Shown one piece after another: positions 1-11,000 of a stretch of DNA of 28,636 nt. The translations under genes and the position numbers were made by a program. The notes beneath the pieces are model-generated. The model ran no database searches, had not been told where the DNA came from, and saw nothing but the letters and a program-made list of their open reading frames with translations. The stretch spans positions 15,037 through 43,672 of the forward strand of contig KN805475.1 of the NCBI GenBank assembly GCA_000818945.1, given 5' to 3'. Source of the stretch: Schizochytrium sp. CCTCC M209059 (Eukaryota > Sar > Bigyra > Thraustochytrida > Thraustochytriidae). Within the stretch, counting starts at the first letter, position 1; each line of letters begins with the position of its first letter.

Positions 1-23
1 CTCTCTCTCCCTCCCTCCCCCCC

Positions 24-54
<31 letters not shown>

Positions 55-113
55 TCCTCTTTTCCCGTCCCTCCCCCCCTCTCCCCTCTATATCTCTCTC
101 CCTCCCTTACACT
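1..113. repeat. Polypyrimidine (CT-rich) tract
   Basis: Positions 1 to about 106 are almost entirely C and T (CTCTCT, CCCTCCC and similar runs); the only purines are a G near 67 and As near 90-92. The plus-strand frame used by the NACHT gene has no stop here because the tract lacks the needed purines. It may be a promoter-type CT tract or the polypyrimidine tract of an intron; the sequence alone does not decide. Confidence 0.85.
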
Positions 114-127
114 GGCTGCCTCGCCAG
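104..127 (+). other. Possible 3' splice site before the NACHT gene
   Basis: A long pyrimidine tract is followed by a branch-point-like CTTACAC (104-110) and the first downstream AG, in GCCAG (123-127). The frame after 127 is open all the way to 3931. This would explain why the downstream receptor gene has no in-frame ATG ahead of its first conserved domain. It is inferred from sequence shape only; the donor would lie outside the window. Confidence 0.3.
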
Positions 128-223
128 CGAGAACCTGTCGGGAAAATCAAACGATCGATCATCGAAGCGAGAAAGCACACAGCGGCAGAATCCAATCGCG
201 CTTCGATACCGCGCCTGACTGGC

Positions 224-3200
224 TTGTTCCCGTGCCTGCGAGCGGGCCAGCGAGGCGCTTGCGCGTGCTCCCTCTTCTCGCCGTCCTCGTCCTCGTCCTC
301 GTCCTCCTCTTCTTCGTGCCAAGAAGCCGAGAAAGAAAAAGGAGAGATCGGCAAGAGTTCGGCCACGGTTTCCGAGGGATGCCGCGACGATGGACCACGC
401 GCCGAGGACGAGCCGAGAGACGAGCCTTCTGAAAGCATTGCCATCCTCATCGTACACGATCCCGCGGACGAGATCGTGGCCGAGCAGCTGGTTGAGGCGA
501 TCCAGCCTCGCCTCAGCGTGCCCATACGCACCGCGAGCAAAGTTGTCAAGGCAGAAAAGGAAGCCAGAAATGCCGAGGTCGCTCTACTGCTCGTGAGTAT
601 GGCACTTCAAGGCAACTGGATGCTCGTTGAGGCAGTGGCGAGGGTCCTCCCGAACACTCTTGTTCCCATCCTCATCGATGAAAAGATGAAGGACACCAAG
701 AAGTGGAAAGGCGCGATTGCGTGGTACATGCCCAATCTACTCTATGTCGATTTCTGTGACCCCGTCAAAGCTGACATTCGTGCGATCATGGCTCAAGTCG
801 ATGCCGCCCGAGTTCGTGTTTCGCCAGCTCTGAACAGCAAGCAATTTCACTTCTTCGTTTCGCATGAGTGGGGCGTTCATGATAAAGCCATCGTTATTGC
901 TCAGAAACTGCGTGACAGAGGTTTGGAAGCGTGGCTTGATGAGAAGGACATGTCTGGCAGCACGGATGTAAGCATGGCAAATGGCATCAATTCTTCCACA
1001 GTCTTTCTTGTCCTTGCCACAAAAAAATACATGGAAAAGATCAACAGTGGCAACCAAGCTGATAACTGTTTCAAAGAGTTCCAATACGCTGGCAACAAAC
1101 GATTTGACCGCATCGTGGTCGCTGTGCTGGAATCGGACATGACGAAGGCCGCATCGCAGTGGACTGGACCGTTTCAACTCGCCCTCACGCGGCAAGACCC
1201 CGTGGACCTCACGGAACTCTCTGACAAGGCTATTGATCGCCTCGCTGAGGCCATCAACCTACGCATGCAAACGCCAAAGGATTCTTCGGACCTCACCCCT
1301 CTAATGTGCGACATCTATCCCCGCCTAAATCCGTGCAGCTCAGAGGCATGGGCCAAGGGCAAGGCGGAAAACTTCACCCTCGGCACGCGGAGCTGGATCA
1401 TCGACGAGTTTTGCGACTGGTATGACAAGAAACAGAGTGCCGTCTTCATTCTTGTGGGCGACGGCGGCGTCGGCAAAAGCGTCATCATGGCCGAGCTTTG
1501 CCACCGTGGAGGCGCTCTGAAAACTGACGAAGATGTCGAAAAGAGCAAGGCTGATGAACGCGCCGAGTCGCGCCGAAAGTCGTCACGTGTACGTAGCCTG
1601 TGGCGTCGAAGCAAAAACGAGCGCCAGCCTATCTCGGTGGCAGCGTACCATTTCTTTCGTCACGATGATGGGACCGCGGCGTCACCTGCTGAAGCAATTC
1701 TAAGCATTGCTTGGCAACTATGTCAAACCGTACCTCATTTCCCTGGAGCACTCGAACAAGTAAACTTTGACGGTCTTCGCGAAAAGACGCTGACGGATCT
1801 TTTCAAGACAATTCTTGTCGATCCTCTGAACAAGCTCGGCTCTGACCAGATGCGACAAGTGGTCGTGCTCGACGCTCTCGACGAGTGCAGCAAGAGTGAA
1901 GATGTTTTGCGCAAGGTCATTCGCACGTGGAAGGATGTGATGCCGGCATGGCTCAGCTTGGCCGTGAGCACACGTCCCGAAGGCGAGATACAGCGCGGCA
2001 TCACCAACAACAGTCTTGATTCTAAGGTTCTGGAGCTCAAGGACGAAGAGAACTTGCGCGACATCGAAAAGCACATCGAGCATTTGCTGTGCGACATGAG
2101 CGAGGTCGTGGAGCAAAAGGACGTTGCTTCTTGCGCCGAGATTCTTTCCAAACGCTCCGAAGGTCTTTTTCTCTGGGCGCACTTTCTACCCGAGACCCTG
2201 AACCGGATGCACGAGGAGAAGCGAGGTGGACTACTGACCTTGCAGGACATTTCCAAGAGAGATGCCATTCCTGACGGACTTGGCGGCATGTTTCACGAGT
2301 ACTTTGAGCGCCTACAAGAAAAGGTGGGCGGGGAGAAGAGGTACAAGACGCTCCTGGCGCCAATCGTAGCTGCTCGTGAGCCGCTGAGTGTCGAGCAACT
2401 AAGTGCAATTCTGCAATTAGACCAAGATGATACGGATGATATGGTCGACGACGCGAGCAATCTCTTATATCGAGGCGGCGATGGTCGAGTGGCTCTCATT
2501 CATAAGCGCATGGCAGATTGGCTATCAGATAAGAAGCAGAGCGGAAGAAAGCTCTACGTGAAGATAAAAGACGGCCATAAACAATTGGCTGACTACTGCA
2601 GCAGCTCGCAGAACGACGTTTTTTCGCTCCGTCACGCCATCTTTCACCTCGTCAAGAGCGGCGAGCACGCTGAGGCTTTCGAGCTCCTGAATGATTTTGC
2701 ATGGATAAAGAGAGCCATCTCTGTCGGTGACGATGAAGCGCAAAGGCGCGCCACGATCGGAAATCTCATTCGCGACTGCGTCGAACTCGGCATCTACTTT
2801 GCGCCCGAAAGTGATACGCCCCGCTTCCTGAGTAAAGCAGTGCATGCCCTCAGCTACGATCCCAACGAGCTTGCGTCGCAAGTTCTGGCCCGTCTTGGTC
2901 ACGACTCGAACAATCCTTTGGCACTTGGTCTACAAACGCCTTGTCAGCCATGGCTGGAGCCTACTGGCGTCACTCTTGCTCATCCCCGCGACCCCTTGCT
3001 GCACGTGTTGAAGGGGCACTCTGATTACGTCAGGAGCGTGGCGATCGATGGCGACACCATCGTGTCTGGGTCATGGGACAACACGGTGCGCATCTGGAAC
3101 GCTACGTCGGGCGAGGAGCAGCACGTGTTGAAGGGACACTCTGATTTGGTCAACAGCGTGGCGATACAGGGCGACACCATCGTGTCTGGGTCTGAGGACG

Positions 3201-3931
3201 GAACGGTGCGCATTTGGAACGCTACGTCGGGCGACGAGCAGCACGTGTTGAAGGGGCACTCTGATGCGGTCATGAGCGTGGCGATACATGGCGACAGCAT
3301 CGTGTCTGGGTCATTGGACCAGACGGTGCGCATCTGGAACGCTACGTCGGGTGAGGAGCAGCACGTGTTGAAGGGACACTCTCATGAGGTCAACAGTGTA
3401 GCGATACAGGACGACAGCATCGTGTCTGGGTCCGATGACGACACGGTGCGCATCTGGAACGCTACGTCGGGCGAGGAGCAGCACGTGTTGAAGGGGCACT
3501 CTGATTTGGTCACCAGCGTGGCGATACAGGGCGACACCATCGTGTCTGGGTCTGAGGACAGCACGGTGCGCATCTGGAACGCTACGTCGGGCGAGGAGCA
3601 GCACGTGTTGGAGGGGCACTCTGTTGAAGTCAACAGCGTGGCGATACAAGGCGACACCATCGTTTCACAGTCAAGAAATGAGACTCTTTACTGGAACGCT
3701 CGAACAGGCGAGGCACTCGACGCAAATGATGCGGAGGCATCGGATATATCTGAGGCAAACACCTTGGTGAATGTTAAGAACAGAACGCATGTGAGGCTTA
3801 GCGAAGGCACAGGTTTCACTACAGATCACGCAATTACCAGGACAACTCGCCAAGGGAGTGTTTACGTTATTGGCGACAGAAGCGGGATGGTACACGTCTT
3901 GCATGTCCAAGGTATCGGACCTGAAACCTAA
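224..3931 (+). CDS. TIR-like/TIR/NACHT/WD40 NLR-type receptor (5' end uncertain)
   Basis: Probable STAND-class immune or allorecognition receptor. Counting from 224, residues 71-195 form a TIR-like fold with a W-x3-E motif. Residues 208-350 form a clearer TIR (FFVSHEW start, DNCFKEF with a candidate NADase Glu). A NACHT NTPase follows, with Walker A GDGGVGKS at 412-419 and Walker B VVVLDALDEC around 546-555, then a sensor-like STRPEGE and a winged-helix/IHKRMADWL region typical of fungal NWD proteins. From residue 927 come six 40-residue WD40 repeats, the sixth degenerate; a C-terminal VYVIGDRSGMVHVL segment may be a seventh blade. Family knowledge suggests the propeller senses ligand, NACHT oligomerises and TIR signals or cleaves NAD. 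The start is unresolved: 224 is TTG, the first in-frame ATG is 599 (inside the TIR-like domain), and the frame is open to the window edge, so an upstream exon or non-AUG start is likely. An AATAAA lies at 4083. Confidence 0.88.
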   Translation: MFPCLRAGQRGACACSLFSPSSSSSSSSSSSCQEAEKEKGEIGKSSATVSEGCRDDGPRAEDEPRDEPSESIAILIVHDPADEIVAEQLVEAIQPRLSVPIRTASKVVKAEKEARNAEVALLLVSMALQGNWMLVEAVARVLPNTLVPILIDEKMKDTKKWKGAIAWYMPNLLYVDFCDPVKADIRAIMAQVDAARVRVSPALNSKQFHFFVSHEWGVHDKAIVIAQKLRDRGLEAWLDEKDMSGSTDVSMANGINSSTVFLVLATKKYMEKINSGNQADNCFKEFQYAGNKRFDRIVVAVLESDMTKAASQWTGPFQLALTRQDPVDLTELSDKAIDRLAEAINLRMQTPKDSSDLTPLMCDIYPRLNPCSSEAWAKGKAENFTLGTRSWIIDEFCDWYDKKQSAVFILVGDGGVGKSVIMAELCHRGGALKTDEDVEKSKADERAESRRKSSRVRSLWRRSKNERQPISVAAYHFFRHDDGTAASPAEAILSIAWQLCQTVPHFPGALEQVNFDGLREKTLTDLFKTILVDPLNKLGSDQMRQVVVLDALDECSKSEDVLRKVIRTWKDVMPAWLSLAVSTRPEGEIQRGITNNSLDSKVLELKDEENLRDIEKHIEHLLCDMSEVVEQKDVASCAEILSKRSEGLFLWAHFLPETLNRMHEEKRGGLLTLQDISKRDAIPDGLGGMFHEYFERLQEKVGGEKRYKTLLAPIVAAREPLSVEQLSAILQLDQDDTDDMVDDASNLLYRGGDGRVALIHKRMADWLSDKKQSGRKLYVKIKDGHKQLADYCSSSQNDVFSLRHAIFHLVKSGEHAEAFELLNDFAWIKRAISVGDDEAQRRATIGNLIRDCVELGIYFAPESDTPRFLSKAVHALSYDPNELASQVLARLGHDSNNPLALGLQTPCQPWLEPTGVTLAHPRDPLLHVLKGHSDYVRSVAIDGDTIVSGSWDNTVRIWNATSGEEQHVLKGHSDLVNSVAIQGDTIVSGSEDGTVRIWNATSGDEQHVLKGHSDAVMSVAIHGDSIVSGSLDQTVRIWNATSGEEQHVLKGHSHEVNSVAIQDDSIVSGSDDDTVRIWNATSGEEQHVLKGHSDLVTSVAIQGDTIVSGSEDSTVRIWNATSGEEQHVLEGHSVEVNSVAIQGDTIVSQSRNETLYWNARTGEALDANDAEASDISEANTLVNVKNRTHVRLSEGTGFTTDHAITRTTRQGSVYVIGDRSGMVHVLHVQGIGPET
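3002..3721 (+). repeat. Six tandem 120-bp WD40-coding repeats
   Basis: Units start at 3002, 3122, 3242, 3362, 3482 and 3602. The first five are nearly identical at DNA level with no length change; the sixth diverges after about 3664. In repeats 1-5, 31 of 40 residues are invariant. Variation concentrates at unit positions 9 (Y/L/A/E), 11 (R/N/M/T), 25 (W/E/L/D) and 27 (N/G/Q/D/S), with minor changes at 8, 16, 17, 19 and 38. This is the signature of repeat homogenisation with diversification of exposed positions. Confidence 0.95.
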
Positions 3932-5539
3932 TCGTGCGGCCTTGCGCTACCGTGTGCCATGCCTGCGTGGGCGACCGACCCTAACTGCTTGTGATCACTT
4001 ACTGCGACGCAGTAGTAATATCTCACTTATAAACTTTTGCTTTTTATGTCTAACTTCCGTTTCTAGTTGTTGAACGCGACGCAATAAAAAGGGACGTGCT
4101 GTGATAGTTCGCAGGTGGTTGATTTCACGAAGTTTTGGCTGCCCTCGGGAGTCGGTTGACAGATGATGCGAATGCGGCGTCATAATTCTCCGATGGGGTG
4201 ACTACGACTGCGAGGACAGCGAAATTGCGAGGGCAGCGCACCTATCTATTTTGGTGAAAGAAACTTTTCCAATCGGTATTGTCTCGAGGATCATCTAAAA
4301 GAGACTGCCGACACTTATCTAGCCATGACGACAGTAGCAATTCAATCTTCCGTCCACCCATTGTTTCGAGTGTCGTCGTCAAGTGTGCTTCGTCATCAGA
4401 TCGGCATTCCTTCCTTCAAGAATGGGGCCGCAAAGAAGTTTTGGCTGGCATGAATGAGCCGCACAAGAATTTCCACGGCATTGTGACTAAAAAGAACCAC
4501 AAACATGGACATGGCAGCACGACCTACGGAGGCTACTGGGGACCGACTTGCTCTGAGCGCCTCGAATTCTTGGGTGAACTTGACCCATCTAGCCACGGCT
4601 AGACTCAAGTTCCGTCCCTGCCGCGACTCTGCCTCTCATTCCATCGCATCAACTTCTACAAAAAGCGCCCTTGGCTGATCAAACCCGTAAGCGTGATATG
4701 GCGCAACGACCCATTGGCACTGGCCTGAACAATGTCCCGAAGTTGACAGTGAGGCCGGCGCACGTCTGCCACATACCTATTGGAAGAAGCTGCTTCGCCC
4801 TCGCGCTGCTGTCTTGTCTGAGTATGCCAGAAAAGGCAGAGCAACACTGCACGCGACAACAGGCTTGACGATGTGGCATTGGCCCAGCACGCACGCCTCA
4901 AAGGACACACTTATGCATGACGCAGCGCATGACGGCGGCCCTCCTTGCAATGCTTTCTCGCTGAGCTTGGACATTGTGCATAGGCCTTTCAGCCTTTCGC
5001 TCACTGCGCGTTTGACACCATGATTGCAAAGCGAGCGGTCGTGGCCGCATCAACTCCTCATTGACCTGTACCCTGCCTGGTCGCCAGCATCGGCTTATAA
5101 ACATCGACTTTCACATAGTATAAACTTACAGACAGCACGAGTGCGGGCTTAACGCGACACGCGTCGTAAGCGCTCACAGCGTCCGAGATGCTGCGGTGGT
5201 CTTTCTTCTTACTTCCTGCTGTTCAATCCAACGCTCAAGTCGCAGGGCAACGCGAAGGAGTCTTTTCGGAATGCGCGTCTCCATCGATACAGCCGCGTCT
5301 CGGCCTCGCCGCGCCGCGCCTCTCGTTGCTTGCGCCACCAACACCCGCACGCGTCTTCGCTGGCTCGATCTCCAAGTTGCTCCCCACAGCAAGACTCTGC
5401 GTCGAGTACTGTGATGAGCGTATGGGCATCGCGAGGCTTGCGACACCGTCCGGCAAGCCCGCGCATCAGGGCTGCCTGCCCGCCTGCGTGGTGGCGTCTC
5501 CGCGGTATGTTGCAAGGCGATGATCATCTGTTCGTCCAG
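3932..5539. other. Intergenic stretch without a supportable gene
   Basis: It contains AATAAA at 4083-4088, a plausible polyadenylation signal for the receptor gene. A short open frame near 4279-4602 starts without ATG; its first ATG lies near 4450 and the roughly 50-residue product (HGHGSTTYGGYWG region) is not recognised. The remaining short frames between 4650 and 5500 overlap each other on both strands and have no family signature. Parts of 5190-5540 could be the worn 5' portion of the following pseudogene, but I see no domain there. Confidence 0.5.
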
Positions 5540-6736
5540 TTAGGGTCGAATGTGCCAGAAATACACCTATTACAGGCTTCCAGGGGAGCTTCCCTCTCAT
5601 CACGCTGCATCACGCCGGCGAGGCGAGGCGTGCTATGGCGCGGGGCGGGCTGGCTGGCACAGGCCGCGCGCCGTGCAGTGCGACCCTGCTCACGTCAAGT
5701 GGGCCCTTTTTGAAGGTTCTGCAAAGCTTGACCTGCAGGACAACGGTGGATGGGTGCGCTCTTGGCCGCGTGCCGCTACGAGCAGCCCGACACGGCCCAG
5801 TTGCTCGTCCAGCGCGGGGCCAAGCTTGAGCTGCAGACTAACAATGAATACACCGCGCTCATATATGGCGGCATGTCAGCAGCCAAAAGGAATCGCATCA
5901 CACCGCGGGTCTCCTGCGCTGCATCAAATGCGCTGCATCATATGCTCTGTTACGCGGCGGGCGCCGATCTGGATTTGAAGATCATGACGCGCTGCCGCTG
6001 GCCAAGAGAAACAACACTCGCGCCAATGCTGTCGCATTCCTGGAGTTCGCGACGGCGTCAGAGATGCCGGGGCTCCTGCTGGGCGATTCGCAGCAGCCGC
6101 GGAGCCTCGTGGTGGGTGACCTTTTACGAGGAGGACCTGCGCACGAAGAAGATGTCCTTGTTGCTGCAGGACGTGGATCTCCAGGCAATGGGCGTGACCT
6201 CGTCGCTGAAGCAGCGCATGATCTCGAACGAGTTCAACCCAAACGCTGCCCAGGTCCCGCAAAAGTCGCTGCCCAGGCACGTGGCGCGGCGCATTTCGGG
6301 CATTTATCAGTACACCTTGCTTTCCTCACGCTCGACTGGGGCGAGGATGGTGCAAACCACGAGGTCGTGAGCTCGCTGAACGCAAAGCTCCGAGGTCACG
6401 TGGTTTGATGAGGATCGCCTCTCTTGAGACAGTGTCCAGCAAATCACGCAAGGCATTGAGAACTCATGCAATGTGGTGGTCTACATCACGGAGCGATGCA
6501 TGGACAAGCTGCAAAGCGATGAAGATTTTTGCAAGGAGGAATTTCTCGCGGCGACGCGTGTTCGCAGCACGCGCAACATGATCACCGCTGTCGTGGACCC
6601 GGCAATGCTCGACACGTCGTTGTGGCGAGGACCCCTGCAGCTCAAGCTTGGTGGCCATCTTTTCATCGACTTTACGACGCCAGCCAAGCGCGAGGAGAAC
6701 ATTCCATCTCTTTTGGAACGTATCAACGCTTGAGCC
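5540..6736 (+). pseudogene. Decayed ankyrin-SAM-TIR gene
   Basis: Protein-like segments lie in order but in different plus-strand frames. Ankyrin-type pieces run from about 5580 to 6060, including DTAQLLVQRGAKLELQ and, in another frame, ALPLAKRNNTRANAVAFLE. A SAM-like piece (LLLQDVDLQAMGV) is at about 6110-6230. A TIR begins near 6310 (FLTLDWGEDGANHE), shifts frame near 6404, meets a TGA at about 6425, then runs open through CKEEF to 6733. The end of this TIR (WRGPLQL) matches the second TIR of the receptor upstream (WTGPFQL), so both belong to one TIR type. Several frameshifts plus a stop argue for a dead gene rather than introns; removing the TGA region as a 33-bp intron would also delete the conserved WFDED strand. 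Sequencing error could explain some shifts but probably not all. Confidence 0.72.
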
Positions 6737-8022
6737 TGATGCATGCATCCGGAAGCGAATCTAATCTGATTCGAAGGCTATCATGAGAAACGGACGCCGC
6801 ACGGCCACAATGAAATGTTATGCTTGTTCTTCTTACCTCTAGCTGCAACGTTTGATGAAAGAGACAAGCGTCAGCTCACACGATATTCGGAGAAGCTACG
6901 GCACTTTCCGCGAAGGATAACATTGTCTCCGAACGAAACAGGAGCAGCGCCGAGGGTCTCAACGAGCATTAGAAGCTGCGTTGTCATCGGGCAGTTTCTG
7001 TGGCAGTTTGGGAACGAACAAAACCAAGCAGATCGAGTACTGTGCCAAAACAGAGCATTTTGGCGATACCGAATGTGACTTCGTCGTTTCATTGCAATCT
7101 CGGTTCCCAAATCATAGCTGCTACATAGAATCGCCTGGGTTCTGTGGTTAGGAGGATTTGAAGGCCAGCCTTGAATAAAAACTTAATGATTACGATTTCG
7201 CGCTTACGCTACTTTTCTCAGGATGTAGGCCTCCTTATATCGGCGTTTATATGCTTACGTTTCCATGATTGCAATACATTCGATCATACCACGTGGGCAA
7301 CTCCTCATCTCATTCGCACTGAGCAGAAAAGTCACGTAGGGCCGGGTTAGTAGTGTGATAGGGGACTGCACGCGAAGTCCCGGTGTTGGATGTTTCTTTT
7401 TTTTTTGTGCCTGACAGCGAGCACGCCCAGATCATGAAGTTCAAGGGCAAATTGCCGCCTTCGTATACATACACGAGCATTCTGAGCAATAAGCCGGATT
7501 TCTCTACTGTTGCATTCCGGAAAAAATGTAGCATTTCGAGCAAGAGGTCGGGAAGATGTCGCATTTTGAGCAAGAGCGTTGGCTCCAGCCTCGTGTCAAC
7601 GCTGCGCTCTGCCAGCACGGTCTGGGCCCAATCACGCAAAGCCACCTTCGTGTCATCTCGTCTCCGCGCTAGGCTGTGCGCAACTTTTCAAAAAATTCAT
7701 ATAGACTGCTCTTTTTTTGGACCGAGGAAACAGTTGTTTTTTTTCCAGCATCTGACGAGGGTTTCAAGTCATGCTTTTCACTATACGTGTCTCTCGCGAA
7801 ACGCCCACTACAGGTCACAACGGGATCTTCATCCTAATGAGCAATTCGTAAATTGTCTTCCTTTTCACTATCGCAAGACATTCATTTTCCCATTCTCCGC
7901 TTCTTGTCTATCCATCGACTCGAGCCCCAATCTTGCTTTCGTTCATTTAAGATTACAACTCCGCCCTCTCCTACCCGGCCCTCTATTTGAAAAATGGTGC
8001 TGGTGCTCTTAGAGAAACTTGC
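6737..8022. other. Intergenic stretch without a supportable gene
   Basis: No family match on either strand. A+T content is higher than in neighbouring genes, with T-runs at about 7388 and 7737. A minus-strand frame at about 7310-7645 has no ATG at its start and reads as Leu-rich, with three LLLxM motifs; it may be a remnant. A plus-strand frame covering 7383-8012 starts at GTG and shows no domain. Confidence 0.45.
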
Positions 8023-11000
8023 CTACTTTACACTATTCTCAGATGTCGTTAATAACTCGAGCTTGCGCCGTAAGCTTGCGAGCTCTTGCTTCATCTTGAG
8101 GTTTTCTTCGCGAAGCTCCTGGACAGACGGTCCGATTTGTGGAATGGATGGCAGCGCGGGGCCTCCGCGAACGGCCTCAAAGGAGATAAGTCCGCCAGTG
8201 CCAATCATGATGCCCACGGATTGGCATCGTGATCGTGCACGGGATGCGAGATGCGAGGCCTCGTCAAGAGAGTGCATTTGTGCCGAAACAGCACGCGCCA
8301 CAGCGTCTGCGACGCGCGTCTCGTGCGCGGCGAGACCCAAATACGCGAGCACAAGACCTGCGTGCATCAGGCTTCCAAAGTCTGGGTTTCGGTTCTTCAC
8401 AATGTGTTGAATCTCCGCCTCTTGGTCGTACGCTGAAGGCTGAACGTCAATGTGATCGAATTCTTGCGCAGCGTCAGCAAACATGAAGAGCCTCGCCAAA
8501 ACAGGCAGTGGCCCCTGATCGGCAAGGACGTTGGCCGCTTGCATCGTCACACCCTCATCGCCTCTACACACCTGCAACAAATTGTAAATGGCTGACGCCA
8601 ATTCGGCAAGAATGCGTTCCGGAATGTGCACTTGAACGCGCTCGCCACCGCGTGTCAAGATAAAGTCCGTTTCTCGCGTCAAACGGTCTACGAGACGGAC
8701 GACCAGAGGGCATACCCACGTTAGGAGCAAGACCTTGGCGGTCCCCGTCTTCATGGACGACAACGAGGAAAATTCATCAGCGTCATCGGCCATATCTCGC
8801 TCGTCACCACTCAAAAGAAAAGGACTGCGTGTATGTACATGATGCGCAATTTTCGTCACTTCGCGGGCCGCAAGGCTAACGTCAAAAAGGCTGCCGACCT
8901 CGAGCATCTCGTGCACACGTGGCAAATCAAAGTGCTCGAGCAGCTCATCCGATGAATTTTCCGCTAAAAGACTCAAGCGTCGCACAATCTCTTCAAAGTT
9001 TGGCCGCGACCGCGGATCTCGACTCAGACACTTTAGCGTCAGACGCTGAATATTTGCGGGTCCTCGGGCTTCGTTGGAAGTACCCACGGTCAACGGGATG
9101 TCCGCTGCGCCGAGCCGCTGACGTGCGTCTTCATCCTCGCTTTCCCAAGAGCTTCGAGCCATGGCCCCTCCTCTTTTTCGCATAACCAGGACTCGCTGGG
9201 CCGTCATTGTTCCGACTTGCTCGCGATGGTCCTCTTGATCCTCCAAACCATCCTCTTCCATTTCTTCTTCCTCTTCATTTCTTTGGTCAGTCTTGAGGCC
9301 GTCTTCATTCATGCGCATTGGCTGCTCAATGTCGTCGCCCAACGCAGATTCTGAATCTGCTGTACCGTTACCGACTGTCTCCAGCGATGCGGGTCGCACA
9401 TCATGGACTGTAGGGAGTGACTGTGATCGCAACGTTGCATTCGCTTCGCTAAAGAGGAGGCTTCTTCGCCTTAGTTGACGATGGCGCTGAGAGGCTGTAC
9501 GTTGAGCAGGCTTGGCGGCATCAATATCTTGATTGTCTTCATCGAACTTTTCATCGTCGCCCTCTTCGAATTCATCAAGACAGGTGGTGTCGCTGGCCCA
9601 CACAGGAATGGTGGGGGTGGCGCCTTCAAGCACGGCATCAACAAAGTCGAAGCGCTTGTAGCGATCAGCAAAGGGCATTTTGCGCGTGAAAATTTCCGTC
9701 AAGACAATCCCAAAACTGTACACGTCAACCTTGCCATTGTACCGATTGCCTTCCATGACCTCGGGAGCCATCCATTGCGGGGTTCCCTGAATACCAAAAT
9801 GGCCGCCATCTTCATTTTCAATGTCGGACTTGCGGCGGACAATGGTCAGTCCAAAATCCGCGACCTTGGCTTGCCATGCTTGCGTGACCAGGACATTCAT
9901 CGATTTTAGGTCGCGGTGAATAATTTCCTTCGGCCGACCATGCAAGTACGACATGCCCTTGGCGACCTGCAGCGCCAAATCGAGTCTTCGTTTCGTGTCC
10001 AAGAGAAGTGAGCTCGAATGTAAGACGTCAAACAAAGACCCACGCGAGCACCATTCGGTGATTATGCAGACATTGGGCAACTGCGTGCATGCACCAATGT
10101 ACAAGACCACGCACGGGTGTCGCAGCTGACTCAGGATAGTCACTTCTTTACGCAAGGAGCGTAACATGCCTGGCGTTAGCTCGTTGCAATGCATCTTTTT
10201 CACAGCCACCTCGGACCCCCAAAGAGACCCGCGAAAGACCTGGCCAGCAGCGCCCTCGCCCACTTTTTTTTGAAGATCAAGTTGTGCCCAATCCACCTCC
10301 CATGCATCCTTGCGCTGCAAGTCAGGAGCGTTGAAACTGTCCTCCTCCCTTCTAATTTTGCCCTTGTCACGCGACGCGTCAAATGGGTCGTACTTGATGG
10401 AGCTCGCAGACGACGAATGATGCCGGCGAAGACGCCTCTTGGCCTCCTTTTCGCCTTCGTCTACGTTGGCCTGGACCTGCGTCGCGGCCGTTGGCCCGTC
10501 TGCGGCTGGCCCTGCTTCTTGCTCGCCAATGTAATCACCATCGTTGTCAACGTTGACACTCATGTCTACAACGTCTCGTTCTTGAGAGGCCACCTGCTCA
10601 AGTCCCGATGCAATAGGACCCATCATACTATTTTCACGACTACAACTACCTCCATGGCCCGTTCCTGCCCCTAGAAACGGCGTCTGCGACCGAGATCCGT
10701 ACCAGTCGTCCTCGGCTTCCTCGCAGGCGAGGTCCGCGCCTTCGGCTGTCCCACTTCCACTCTCGTACGCTGCGACGGCAGACTGGATTGCTCGCATCCA
10801 GGCGTCCCGCTCCTGGCACGAGTTGGCGCACAAGACAAGTTCGCGATCCTCGGTACTCACCAAGAAACCAAACTGATTCGATGGCACACGCACAAGTCGC
10901 GTTTGCTCTGCGTTCATGCTCACCACACGCGTAAAGGCGTCGCCTACGCGGACCACGCCGAGGAGCGTCATAGTTGAAGCTGAATAATACGATAGGCCCA

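Noticed and set aside
4279..4602. 107-codon plus-strand frame after the receptor gene
   Set aside because: It starts without ATG, matches no family I know, and its first ATG leaves only about 50 residues.
6404..6437. Short intron that would remove the TGA in the TIR remnant
   Set aside because: GT and AG can be found, but splicing would delete the conserved WFDED strand, and other frameshifts remain.
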